From Pseudomonas fluorescens Q2-87 (GTDB lineage Bacteria; Pseudomonadota; Gammaproteobacteria; Pseudomonadales; Pseudomonadaceae): DNA of 64,000 nucleotides. Made by a program: the position numbers and the translations under genes. The notes beneath the pieces were generated by a model that was not told the origin of the DNA, did no database searches, and saw only the letters and a program-made list of their open reading frames with translations. The DNA is taken from positions 3,538,556 to 3,602,555 of the forward strand of contig NZ_CM001558.1 in the NCBI RefSeq assembly GCF_000281895.1, in the 5' to 3' direction. Shown here piece by piece: positions 7,510 to 15,991 of this stretch; within the stretch, counting starts at the first letter, position 1; each line of letters opens with the position of its first letter.

Positions 7510-9533
7510 CAGAGAACACTCGCGCCTGAACGGAAAGCATCGGCATTCAATCCGAACCGATTCATCTTGTTGTACAGCCCGCCACGGGAAACGTTGAGCT
7601 GTCTGGCGGCCAGGCGGATGTTGCCGCCGGTGTCCTTCAGGGCGGCGATGATCGCGTTCATTTCGTGGGCACTCAGGTCCAGGGTTGTCCTGGGTCCAGG
7701 CACAACGCCCGGCGCCGATGATCGCAGCGCCTGCTTGATTTCCAGCGGAAGATCACTCGGTTGGATGAGTGCGGTGACCGCCAGATTCGTCGCCCGTTCA
7801 ATGGTGTTTTCCAGCTCGCGCACGTTACCCGGCCAGTGATAGGCGGACAGGATCTCCAGCGCCTCGGGCGAGATGCCCTGCACCGATTTGCGCAGCGAGC
7901 GGGCACATCGCCCAAGGAAATGCCGCGCCAACAGCGGCACGTCCTCGCGACGCATGCGCAGCGGCGGCACCGTCAGGTTCAAGACATTGAGCCGGTAGTA
8001 GAGGTCCTCCCGGAACGCGCCATCGGCCACCGCCTGGCTCAGATTCCGGTGTGTGGCGGCAATGATGCGCACATTCACCTGCTGGGATTTTTTCGCGCCG
8101 ACCCGCGTCACCTCGCCTTCCTGCAAGACCCGTAGCAAGCTGACCTGGGCATCAAACGACATGTCGCCGATTTCATCGAGGAAAATCGTTCCGCCATCGG
8201 CCAATTCGAATTTGCCGGCCGATCCACCGCGCGCCGATCCGGTGAAAGCACCTTCCACATGACCGAACAATTCGCTCTGCACCAGGTCCCGCGGTATCGC
8301 TCCGCAATTGACGGCCACGAACGGTCCGCCGCTGCGGTCGCTGGCGTTATGGATGGCCTGGGCAAACAACTCCTTGCCAGTGCCGCTCTCCCCCAGGATC
8401 AGGGTTGTCGAGTCACTGCGACTGGCGATCCGCCCCAGGTGCAACGCGTCCAGGATCGCTCGCGAACTGCCCTGGATGGTTTCGAAGGTGTAGCTGGCCT
8501 GGGTGCCGATGATCCGCCGGGTGATTTCCCGGATACGGCGGTTCTCCCGCAGCGAAACAATGCGCCCGCCCTGCTCCAGTGAACACACCGACACCAGGCA
8601 GGCCAACTGGCTGCGATCATGCAGCTCGAAGATGCAGTCCAGGTCCCGTGGACCTTCGCCGCTGCCCAGCAGAATCTCGTCGGTCAATTCACTCTGCCCC
8701 AGACGCTGGAACGGACTGCCCAACAAGTCGCGGCCCACTCGAAACAATTGCCGGGCATAGCGGTTGAGGGCCTTGATGCAGCCGCGCTCGTCCAGCACCA
8801 CCAACCCCTCATTGAGCACTTCCAACACGGTTTGCTGCTCCGCCAACAAAGCCTGTAGCGCCATCTGCCGCGCGACCGCTTCGGCAGCGGCCTGGACGGT
8901 GCCCAGCGTGTGGAAATGGAACCAGCCGGGCTCGGCAGTCAGGGTGAGCATGGCCAGTGTCCGGCCCTGGGCATCCCTGATCGGTGCGGCAGCGCAATGC
9001 ATGCGTCGACGACGCAAGCCGGTGGCGAAATTCTCCTCGGCCAGCACGTACACCAAACGGTCTTCGGCCAGCGCCAGCCCCGTGCAATTGGTGCCTTGCA
9101 CCGACTCCAGCAGGCGGCTGCCCACCGGGGTGAGGTCCAGGCCACAGAAATACAGTGTCGTGCCTTGGGCATCGGTCAGGTTGATATGGCCCCTGGGGTT
9201 GTAGGCCAACAAGCCGCGCATCACCTCTGCCGCGGCGGCGATCAACACACGATGGCTCGCCAGTGTCGCGGCCAGTTCAGCCGGGGCGACGAATTGGTAT
9301 TCGCCGTCATTCGGATCCAGGCCTGCTTCGACACTGCGCAACCAGGAGTTCCAGATCACCTGCCTGACCCTGGCTGGCCGCTCAGTCTGTCCGCTCAGGC
9401 ATTGCCGCCAAGCCTGCTCCAGCTCAGCGATGGGACCCTCGCTCAACGAAGCTGGACCGAGCCCGGTGAGGTAATCGAGGTCCTGCACACTCAGGGCCGT
9501 GGGTTGTGGGATCACGCTGCCACCTATGTTCAT
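7509..9533 (-). CDS. Sigma-54-dependent activator (AcoR-like, GAF-PAS-AAA+-Fis)
   Basis: A 674-residue bacterial enhancer-binding protein. Regions in order: AcoR-type N-terminal segment and GAF-like sensor (about 50-225), PAS-like segment (about 230-330), AAA+ domain with Walker A GESGTGKE at 381-388 and Walker B LDEIGD, and a Fis-type HTH (NIRLAARQLNVSRGGLYNKM) near 637-656. The sigma-54-contacting loop reads GAFTGS (428-433) instead of the consensus GAFTGA. It is divergent from a dehydrogenase gene that has a good -24/-12 promoter, with a palindrome between them right at this gene's start. It most likely activates that operon in response to a small ligand bound by the GAF domain and may regulate itself. 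Confidence 0.92.
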   Translation of the reverse strand: MNIGGSVIPQPTALSVQDLDYLTGLGPASLSEGPIAELEQAWRQCLSGQTERPARVRQVIWNSWLRSVEAGLDPNDGEYQFVAPAELAATLASHRVLIAAAAEVMRGLLAYNPRGHINLTDAQGTTLYFCGLDLTPVGSRLLESVQGTNCTGLALAEDRLVYVLAEENFATGLRRRRMHCAAAPIRDAQGRTLAMLTLTAEPGWFHFHTLGTVQAAAEAVARQMALQALLAEQQTVLEVLNEGLVVLDERGCIKALNRYARQLFRVGRDLLGSPFQRLGQSELTDEILLGSGEGPRDLDCIFELHDRSQLACLVSVCSLEQGGRIVSLRENRRIREITRRIIGTQASYTFETIQGSSRAILDALHLGRIASRSDSTTLILGESGTGKELFAQAIHNASDRSGGPFVAVNCGAIPRDLVQSELFGHVEGAFTGSARGGSAGKFELADGGTIFLDEIGDMSFDAQVSLLRVLQEGEVTRVGAKKSQQVNVRIIAATHRNLSQAVADGAFREDLYYRLNVLNLTVPPLRMRREDVPLLARHFLGRCARSLRKSVQGISPEALEILSAYHWPGNVRELENTIERATNLAVTALIQPSDLPLEIKQALRSSAPGVVPGPRTTLDLSAHEMNAIIAALKDTGGNIRLAARQLNVSRGGLYNKMNRFGLNADAFRSGASVL

Positions 9534-9540
9534 ATTTTCA

Positions 9541-9560
9541 ACATGTCAGTATAGACATGT
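9541..9560. promoter_or_regulatory. Candidate upstream activator site
   Basis: ACATGTC and GACATGT (9541-9547, 9554-9560) are perfect inverted arms around a 6-bp spacer. The site is centred about 75 bp upstream of the sigma-54 promoter at 9626 and 8 bases before the activator's own start codon. Position and symmetry fit a binding site for the adjacent activator. Confidence 0.65.
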
Positions 9561-9625
9561 CATTTAAATGCGCACTTATTCAAAAACCGTTTAATAAATT
9601 CGTTAAATATCAATAAGTTAATTTA

Positions 9626-9641
9626 TGGCACAGCCCTTGCT
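9626..9641 (+). promoter_or_regulatory. Sigma-54 (-24/-12) promoter
   Basis: TGGCACAGCCCTTGCT matches the TGGCAC-N5-TTGC consensus, with GG and GC separated by exactly 10 bases. A transcript starting about 12 bases later (near 9652) would have a ~60-nt leader before the dehydrogenase ATG at 9711. Confidence 0.9.
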
Positions 9642-9685
9642 CCTTGCCTTGTACCGGCGAAGGCCTGTCTGTCGTCGAGTCGCTG

Positions 9686-9698
9686 AATAACAACAAAA
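9686..9698 (+). promoter_or_regulatory. Candidate Crc/Hfq target (CA motif)
   Basis: AATAACAACAAAA contains two overlapping AANAANAA matches immediately before the AAGGGGAG ribosome-binding site of the dehydrogenase gene. Hfq with Crc binds such A-rich motifs in pseudomonads to block translation when a preferred carbon source is present. Confidence 0.6.
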
Positions 9699-9710
9699 GG
9701 GGAGTCATTC

Positions 9711-10733
9711 ATGGATACAACCAAAATCATCCGCCTCGGCCTCATTGGCGCCGGCCGCATGGGCAGCTTCCATGGCCTGACGGCCGCCAGGCATATTCCA
9801 GGGGCCTGCCTGGCCGCCATCGCCGACCCGACACCCGGCCAAGCCGCGCGTCTGGCGGCAGAGTTGGGTGTGCAGCAGGTCTACACCGATCCACAACACC
9901 TGCTCGACGATCCGGACATCGACGCCGTGCTGATCGCCGCCCCGGCCCGCAGCCACGCCGAACTGGTGATCAGTGCCGCTCGCGCAGGCAAGGGCGTGTT
10001 CTGTGAAAAACCCATGGCCATCACCCTGGACGAAGCCGACCGCGCCATCGCCGCGGCTGCGGACGCACGAGTGACGCTGCAGGTCGGCTTCAACCGCCGC
10101 TTTGTCAAAAGCTTCCGGACCGCTCACCTGGACGTGGTCGCCGGCCGTATAGGAACGCCGCAACTTCTGCGCTCGCTGACGCGCGATCCGGCATTGAACA
10201 ATCCAGCCGCCTCGCCGCAGTGGGTGATCTTCCTTGAGACCCTGATTCATGACTTCGACACCCTGCGCTATCTCAACCCCGGTGCCGAAGCCGTGGAAGT
10301 CTTCGTCATGGCCGACGCGCTGATCGCACCGGACTACAAGAGCAAGGGCTTTCTCGACACCGCCGTGGTCACGATCCGTTTCGACAACGGCGCCATCGCC
10401 ACCGCCGAAGCGAATTTCCAGGCGGTCTATGGCTACGACGTGCGCGGGGAAGTGTTCGGCAGCGCCGGCATGCTGAGCATGGGCAGCATCAGCGACTCAG
10501 ACCTGGTTCGTTATCTGGCCGATGGCATCCAGGCGGACACCCAGCGGCTGGACACTGACTTGTTGCGCGATGCCTATGTGGCCGAGCTCAACCACTTTGT
10601 GGACTGTCTGCGCACCGGCAAACAACCACTCGCCAGTGGCGCAGATGCCCGGGCGGCGCTGGCTATTGCGCGTGCGTGCATCGAGTCGTTCCAGCAAGGC
10701 AAAGCCGTGCGCGTGCAGGGAGGTCGCCCATGA
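9711..10733 (+). CDS. Gfo/Idh/MocA-family NAD(P)-dependent dehydrogenase (inositol 2-dehydrogenase-like)
   Basis: A 340-residue protein with an N-terminal Rossmann motif (LGLIGAGRMGSFH, residues 9-21), the family CEKP loop (VFCEKPMAI, near residue 100) and the C-terminal alpha/beta domain with the catalytic DF/H region (ETLIHDFDTLRY). The closest described function is oxidation of myo-inositol or a related cyclitol or sugar to the keto form. The gene is first behind the sigma-54 promoter and overlaps the next gene by 4 bases (ATGA). No other iol genes (iolB, iolC, iolD, iolE) are here, so inositol itself is not certain; another polyol is possible. Confidence 0.88.
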   Translation: MDTTKIIRLGLIGAGRMGSFHGLTAARHIPGACLAAIADPTPGQAARLAAELGVQQVYTDPQHLLDDPDIDAVLIAAPARSHAELVISAARAGKGVFCEKPMAITLDEADRAIAAAADARVTLQVGFNRRFVKSFRTAHLDVVAGRIGTPQLLRSLTRDPALNNPAASPQWVIFLETLIHDFDTLRYLNPGAEAVEVFVMADALIAPDYKSKGFLDTAVVTIRFDNGAIATAEANFQAVYGYDVRGEVFGSAGMLSMGSISDSDLVRYLADGIQADTQRLDTDLLRDAYVAELNHFVDCLRTGKQPLASGADARAALAIARACIESFQQGKAVRVQGGRP

Positions 10734-11518
10734 GTTTCACCCCGTTCAAGCTGGCCGTCAGCGCCGAGATGGTGTTCCTCGACCTGCCCTTCACCGAGCG
10801 CGTCAAACGTATTCACGCGCTGGGCTTCAGTGCCGAAATCTGGGACTGGACGACGAAAGACATTCCGGCCCTGGTCGCCACCGGCGCTGACTTCACCTCG
10901 ATGACCGGCTACATCAGCGGCAACCTCACCGATCCCGAGGACATCCAGCGCCTGCTCGACAGCGCCCGGGAATCCCTGGCCATCGCCGCCCAATTGAATT
11001 GCCCGAGCCTCAATTTGCATGGCACCGGCCTGGGCGACCAGGGCTTGCCGGTCAAACCCGTGGCCCACGCCACCGGCCGCATGTGGTTGAGCGCTTGCAA
11101 GACCCTGGAAAAAATCGCTCGCCTGGGTGAAGACGCCGGCCGGGTGTTCCTGCTGGAAAACCTCAATACCGAGGTCGATCACCCCGGTACTCCGTTCGCT
11201 CGCGCCGACGACACCCTGGCGCTGATCGAAGCCGTGGGCAGCCCGCACCTGAAGATGAACCTCGACCTGTACCACGCCCAGATCGGCGAAGGGAATCTGA
11301 TCGAACTGATTCAGCGAGCCGGCAGCGCCATCGGGGAAATCCAGGTGGCCGATGTCCCCGGACGCAAAGAGCCCGGCACCGGTGAAATCCATTATCCAGC
11401 CATTGCCAAGGCTTTGTTCAGCATGGGATACACCGGTGTCGTCGGGCTCGAAGGTTGGGCCAGTGGCGACAGCGAAGTGGCACTGGAGCGCTTTCGGCAA
11501 GCCTTCACGCTGGATTGA
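10730..11518 (+). CDS. Hydroxypyruvate isomerase-like TIM-barrel protein
   Basis: A 262-residue sugar-phosphate isomerase/epimerase-type TIM barrel close to hydroxypyruvate isomerase (Hyi). Metal-site segments are recognisable: FLLENLNT, LKMNLDLYHAQIGEGN, QVADVPGRKEPGTGEIHY and VGLEGW. Hyi interconverts hydroxypyruvate and tartronate semialdehyde, but this family also includes isomerases and epimerases of keto-sugars and keto-inositols. It begins at the ATGA overlap with the dehydrogenase, so the two probably act in sequence: the first makes a keto compound and the second isomerises it. That order is inference. Confidence 0.85.
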   Translation: MSFTPFKLAVSAEMVFLDLPFTERVKRIHALGFSAEIWDWTTKDIPALVATGADFTSMTGYISGNLTDPEDIQRLLDSARESLAIAAQLNCPSLNLHGTGLGDQGLPVKPVAHATGRMWLSACKTLEKIARLGEDAGRVFLLENLNTEVDHPGTPFARADDTLALIEAVGSPHLKMNLDLYHAQIGEGNLIELIQRAGSAIGEIQVADVPGRKEPGTGEIHYPAIAKALFSMGYTGVVGLEGWASGDSEVALERFRQAFTLD

Positions 11519-11596
11519 GCGCCGGCGGCACGCTGCGGCGTCAAGCCAACGCGTGCCGGTCGGTCCCAGGTTTGATCTTGATGAATTTCGACTCAT

Positions 11597-11608
11597 AACA
11601 ACAAAAGG
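11597..11608 (+). promoter_or_regulatory. Candidate Crc/Hfq target (CA motif) before the binding-protein gene
   Basis: AACAACAAAAGG sits 10 bases before the ATG at 11618. The 14-mer ATAACAACAAAAGG is shared exactly with the leader of the dehydrogenase gene at 9711, although the coding sequences that follow are unrelated, so the leader itself seems to be selected. Confidence 0.6.
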
Positions 11609-11617
11609 AAAACCATC

Positions 11618-12544
11618 ATGCGTCGCAGCACACTTCTTTTCGCCGCACTGCTACTCGTCTTCAGCCAATGGGCAACCGCCAGCTATCGCATCGGCGTCAG
11701 CATTGCCAGGGTCGACGACAACTTCATGACCTATGTCCGCCGCGGCCTGGAGGACGCTGCCAAGAAAGAAGACGTGCAGATCCAGTTCGAAGACGCCCAG
11801 GGCGACGTGGTGCGTCAGCTCAATCAGGTCCAGGGCTTCCTCAATCAGAAAGTCGACGCGGTCATCGTCTTGCCCGTGGATACCTCCGCCACCGCCAGCA
11901 TGACCCGCTCAGCGGTCGAGGCGAAGACGCCGCTGGTCTATGTCAACCGTCACCCGGACGAACACGTCCTGCCCAAAGGCGTAGTGACGGTCGCTTCCAA
12001 CGACATTGAAGCCGGGCAATTGCAGATGCGCTATCTGGCGGAAAAACTCGGCGGCAAGGGCACGCTCGCGATCATCATGGGCGACCTGGCGCAAAACGCT
12101 ACGCATGACCGCACCGAGGGCGTCAAACAGGTGCTCAAGGATTATCCCGGCATCAAAATCGTCGAGCAGCAAACGGCGGAATGGCAGCGCAACAAAGGCA
12201 TGGACCTGACCAGCAACTGGCTACTGGCAGGCACCCGTTTCGATGCCATCGTTGCCAACAATGACGAGATGGCCATCGGCGCCGCCATGGCGCTCCAACA
12301 GGCCGGCAAAGCCAAGGGCGAGATTGCGATCGTCGGCATCGACGGCCTGCCCGACGGACTGGCGGCGATCAAGCGCGGGATGCTGGTCGCTTCGGTCTTC
12401 CAGGACCCCAAGGCCCAGGCCACCGTTGCCTTGCAAGCGGCCATCAAAATGATCAAGGGCGAACCGGTCCAGGCGGATGTCTGGGTGCCCTTTGAGCTGA
12501 TCACCCCGGAGCAGGTGGCCGTGTTCGAGCAGCATTACAAATAG
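11618..12544 (+). CDS. Periplasmic sugar-binding protein (RbsB/IbpA type)
   Basis: A 308-residue type I periplasmic binding protein. Signal peptide: RR-containing start, hydrophobic core, cleavage after TAS near residue 22. The mature part begins YRIGVSIARVDDNFMTYVRRG, the usual sugar-binding start, and later has VDAVIVLPVDTSA, VASNDIEAGQLQ and IVGIDGLPDGLAAI, all typical of ribose/inositol binders. It is 99 bp after the isomerase gene and shares the same leader motif. No ATPase or permease gene accompanies it, so it must either use a transporter encoded elsewhere or serve as a sensor. Confidence 0.88.
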   Translation: MRRSTLLFAALLLVFSQWATASYRIGVSIARVDDNFMTYVRRGLEDAAKKEDVQIQFEDAQGDVVRQLNQVQGFLNQKVDAVIVLPVDTSATASMTRSAVEAKTPLVYVNRHPDEHVLPKGVVTVASNDIEAGQLQMRYLAEKLGGKGTLAIIMGDLAQNATHDRTEGVKQVLKDYPGIKIVEQQTAEWQRNKGMDLTSNWLLAGTRFDAIVANNDEMAIGAAMALQQAGKAKGEIAIVGIDGLPDGLAAIKRGMLVASVFQDPKAQATVALQAAIKMIKGEPVQADVWVPFELITPEQVAVFEQHYK

Positions 12545-12882
12545 CGCCGGGGTTGGGGTGTTGAATATCCCGACGCTTTCGCGGGCAAGCTCGCTCACAA
12601 CAGATTCACGGTGTGCAGAAAAGGTGTGAGCAGCCGCAACCCCTGTGGGGGGCTTCGTTAGCTGGGAGAGTGCTCCTACCGTCGCCCCTTCAGAAAATGC
12701 CTACGAAAGTACCTTGCAGATCAAACAACGCCGGCTATGCTCCCAAAGCTGACTTTCAGGATACTGGCTCCGAGCCACAAGACCCCCGATCTTGCCGTCC
12801 GGACATCGCAACGATGATTAGCAGGAAGCTACACATCTGACGACGCGAATGCGTTCGCCAAGGTGTTCCCCAGGAGGGAGCC
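12545..12882. other. Non-coding stretch with a REP-like fragment
   Basis: I see no convincing gene. TTTCGCGGGCAAGCTCGCTC at about 12575-12594 is one arm of a second REP family found in pseudomonads; the inverted partner is only weakly recognisable (GGGAGAGTGCTCCTACC near 12664-12680). The remainder precedes the copper-enzyme cluster and presumably carries its promoter; no clear -35/-10 or metal operator was found. Confidence 0.4.
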
Positions 12883-13167
12883 ATGTCCGCACCAGGACAG
12901 TACCTGATTGCCATAGCGGCCCATGATCGCGTGGACTTGCTCGACGTCAGTGCCCCAGACAAGCCGTTCCACCGGATGGCTCGAATCGAACCGCCGTACA
13001 CACCCGCCCTCCCTTGCGCCATTCAACTGCCGGCCCCGCCGTCTGCCCCAGGTCGCACCTGCGACTTTTCTGGCATGGCCGCGACCAGCGTCCATGAGCT
13101 CAAGCGCAAAGTTCATTCTTGGAAAACCTGCAGCCTCACCGCAGGATCGATGCCGGTTCCCAGATAA
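12883..13167 (+). CDS. Doubtful small ORF before the multicopper oxidase
   Basis: A 94-codon frame starting MSAPGQYLIAIAAHD with a strong AGGAGGGAG ribosome-binding site 3 bases before the ATG. The product has no signal peptide and no family I recognise; its Pro/Ala-rich middle is weak evidence for a folded protein. It is 72 bp before the multicopper oxidase in the same direction. It could be a short leader gene, a fragment of a lost gene, or chance. Confidence 0.3.
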   Translation: MSAPGQYLIAIAAHDRVDLLDVSAPDKPFHRMARIEPPYTPALPCAIQLPAPPSAPGRTCDFSGMAATSVHELKRKVHSWKTCSLTAGSMPVPR

Positions 13168-13239
13168 CGCAGTTGATCAAAGGACACACGGCCACCAAGG
13201 CCGTCGCCTATTTCCGCGCAATGGCGCAGGGAGAACAAC

Positions 13240-15420
13240 ATGACTTCGCTTCGTATGGCCCTGGCCGGGTTGTTGGCCTGTACAACCTCCTCGGCAGCGT
13301 TTGCCGAACTCGCCCCCCAGCCGTTCCTGGCACCGCCCAGGCTTGTTGAAAAAGGCGCGCCGGGCACGTTGAAGGCAACTGAGTCGGCCACCGTGCAAAC
13401 GGATTGCAACCCGCAGGGCGACATCACTCGCGACGGGCAAACGGTCGAACTCAACCTGCAAGTGCAGAAGCGCGAAAACTCTATCTACAACCCAGGCAAT
13501 CCCGACGGCGCCAAGGACAAGGTCAAGCTGCGGTCCTATGGCGGTTGCCTGTCGGGGCCGCTCATCGATGTGCAGCCAGGCAATACCTTGCGGGTCCACC
13601 TGGACAATCAGCTGGATAAGAACGATCCCAGCTGTCCAGGTGGAGGTGACCCGGCGAATGGTCAACCGGGCTGCTTCAACACGATCAATCTGCATTACCA
13701 CGGGATGCATGTTTCACCGTCGGGCAACAGCGATAACGTGCTGTTGAATATCGCCCCGCAAACCCGATTCGAATACGAGATCAACATCCCCACGGATCAC
13801 CCTTCAGGCACTTTCTGGTACCACGCGCACCGGCATGGTTCCACTGCCCTGCAGGTCGCCAGCGGCGCTGCGGGCGCGCTGATCGTGCGCGGTAACCGAC
13901 CCTATACCGGCGGCAAGCCAGGAGACATCGACACCATTCTCAAGAACGTCGCCGGAGACCCCATCATCGAGCAAGTCTTTCTGTTCCAGCAGATTCCCTA
14001 TGCGTGTTTCGACGACAAGGGCGCCATCATCACGCAAAAAGATGGCACCTGGACGTGTCCCAGCGGCAAGACCGGCGTCGTGGAGAACTTCCAGGCGCAG
14101 CTCTCGTCACCCACCGTCTGGGACGAGAGTGGTCGCTTCACCAGCATCAACGGCGTGGTACAGCCGACCCTCCAGGGCATCGCCGCGGGAGAAATCCAAC
14201 GCTGGCGTTTTATCCACGGGGGTATCCACGACACCGTGAACCTGCAAATCGTGCCCATGAACCCGACCAGCCCCACAGCCACGCTTGCGCTCAAGGGTGT
14301 ACTCAGCGGCACACCGAAGGAACAGGCCGCCACGATTGCCGACCTGTGCCCGGCGACTGTGCCGGGTACCAGCAAACCGGTCGAACTCGTACCGCAGTTC
14401 GAGATCGCCGCCGACGGACTCACGCGCACCGCGATCCGTCCCATCGGCGTCAACAAGAAGAGCGTGAGCGGCGGCATCGGCAGCAATTTCCTGCAACCGG
14501 GCTACCGCAGCGATGTACTGCTGATGTTCCCCCGCGACGGCACCTACTGCGTGCTGAACCAGGCGGCAACCCCCGCTGAACGCGCCAATGCAGGCCCCAA
14601 CGGTGGCCCCGGCGGCCAGGGTCCGAACGAAACACAATTGCTGGCCACGGTCATCGTGTCAGGCGGCAAGGTTGTGACTGACGATCCGCAAAGCTACATC
14701 CAGCAAGCGCTGTACGACGCCAACAAGGCGGATAAATCGCTCCCTGCCGCAGCCTTGGAAGGGCTGCGAACCGGAGACCTGAACCCTTGGCGCGGGATGG
14801 ATGACCTGAAGAACGCGGTGGTCAATGATGACATTCAGAAGGCCGACTTTTTTATCGGCAATCCGCCATTCCCGCCCTCGCCGCCCGCCAATGCGCCACA
14901 GAAACCGGGAGATCCGTGGACCGGCCCGTTCGGCTTCTATATCAACTACAAGTCCTACGATCCGGACCGCATCGATTTCACCCGCCAGGTCAACACGACA
15001 GACGATTGGGTCCTGACCTCCCAGGGTGAGCCTCATATCTTTCACATTCACGTCAACCCGTTCCAGGTGATGGACGTGCTCTATGCCAAGCCCGGCGAGA
15101 AGCCCAAGAGCATCTTCGGCCCCAACGGCGAGTGCCTGGTGCCAGCCGACGAACTGGGCCTGCAAAACCAGTACTGCGGGATGTGGCATGAGTTCAAGGA
15201 CACCGTCTTCGTGCAGAACGACTATCAGGTTCTGGTGCGCACGCACTACGACCGCTACATCGGTGAGTTCGTCATTCACTGCCACATCCTCGACCACGAA
15301 GACGGCGGCATGATGACCAATATCCAGATCGTTCCGGACATCACTGCCGTCGGCGGTGGCATTGGCATGGCCGGCATGAAGCACACCGCCCATCAACACT
15401 CGGACTCCAAGCAACCCTGA
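13240..15420 (+). CDS. Periplasmic multicopper oxidase
   Basis: A 726-residue laccase-type oxidase with a signal peptide cleaved near residue 22 (AAFA). All four copper motifs are present: HYHGMH (His152/154), WYHAHRH (His195/197), HIFHIH (His599/602/604) and HCHILDHEDGGMM (His680-Cys681-His682, His686, axial Met691). It should couple oxidation of phenols or metals to reduction of O2 to water. It is longer than CueO or CopA-type oxidases, with inserted Pro/Gly-rich loops at about 450-560. The next genes encode a His-rich protein and a tyrosinase in the same direction (16 bp to the next start), so the cluster is probably for phenolic oxidation rather than copper resistance. Confidence 0.92.
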   Translation: MTSLRMALAGLLACTTSSAAFAELAPQPFLAPPRLVEKGAPGTLKATESATVQTDCNPQGDITRDGQTVELNLQVQKRENSIYNPGNPDGAKDKVKLRSYGGCLSGPLIDVQPGNTLRVHLDNQLDKNDPSCPGGGDPANGQPGCFNTINLHYHGMHVSPSGNSDNVLLNIAPQTRFEYEINIPTDHPSGTFWYHAHRHGSTALQVASGAAGALIVRGNRPYTGGKPGDIDTILKNVAGDPIIEQVFLFQQIPYACFDDKGAIITQKDGTWTCPSGKTGVVENFQAQLSSPTVWDESGRFTSINGVVQPTLQGIAAGEIQRWRFIHGGIHDTVNLQIVPMNPTSPTATLALKGVLSGTPKEQAATIADLCPATVPGTSKPVELVPQFEIAADGLTRTAIRPIGVNKKSVSGGIGSNFLQPGYRSDVLLMFPRDGTYCVLNQAATPAERANAGPNGGPGGQGPNETQLLATVIVSGGKVVTDDPQSYIQQALYDANKADKSLPAAALEGLRTGDLNPWRGMDDLKNAVVNDDIQKADFFIGNPPFPPSPPANAPQKPGDPWTGPFGFYINYKSYDPDRIDFTRQVNTTDDWVLTSQGEPHIFHIHVNPFQVMDVLYAKPGEKPKSIFGPNGECLVPADELGLQNQYCGMWHEFKDTVFVQNDYQVLVRTHYDRYIGEFVIHCHILDHEDGGMMTNIQIVPDITAVGGGIGMAGMKHTAHQHSDSKQP

Positions 15421-15436
15421 TCAGGAGCTATCGGCA

Positions 15437-15859
15437 ATGAGTAATCCCTTTGCAGGAAAATGGACATACAGAAGCTTCCTCAACAACCCTGTGCTGACTG
15501 ACGGCGACCCGACGAAACTGGAGGCGCTGTTGTTCGCCGAAGGTGTGTGGACCGTAGAGGACACCGCCGATGAGACGTTCATTGGCGAACTCAGTTTCGG
15601 GGCGAACGCCGTCATGGACTTGAAGGGGGTCATCACCCATGGCCACGGTCGTCCGGACCATGTGCACATTGCAGGCAGCGGGCGACCCGGGACTTCGACA
15701 CAAGACTACTTCTACGACTATGACGGATCGCTGACGGAACACTGGCCCAACGGCGTGAGTCAGGTTCCGGCCATCACCGGGTCGGTGATCCGCATGAAAC
15801 CTCACAATGGCGAGCCCGCCGGACTGGTCGCCTCGTTCATCTCCGTCAAGAGTACCTAG
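15437..15859 (+). CDS. Small His-rich beta protein, possible tyrosinase partner
   Basis: A 140-residue protein without a signal peptide, 16 bp after the multicopper oxidase and 132 bp before the tyrosinase. It starts MSNPFAGKWTYRSFLNNP, a lipocalin-like opening with a W near the first strand, and carries HGHGRPDHVHIAG at about residues 68-80, which could bind copper. The bulk is predicted beta-rich by eye. I do not know a named family. Position suggests a role as an accessory or copper-delivery protein, comparable in idea, not in sequence, to the MelC1 caddie protein of Streptomyces tyrosinase. Confidence 0.7.
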   Translation: MSNPFAGKWTYRSFLNNPVLTDGDPTKLEALLFAEGVWTVEDTADETFIGELSFGANAVMDLKGVITHGHGRPDHVHIAGSGRPGTSTQDYFYDYDGSLTEHWPNGVSQVPAITGSVIRMKPHNGEPAGLVASFISVKST

Positions 15860-15991
15860 GTGCTATTGGCCGGGACACTACCGGGCCGCCACGGATGTCG
15901 AGCAAGCTGCATGTGTTGAGCATGCGCAGGCTGGCGACCAGGATCCGATCCACTGCAACGTTCATTCGTTATTGATGACAAGGAGTCGGGC

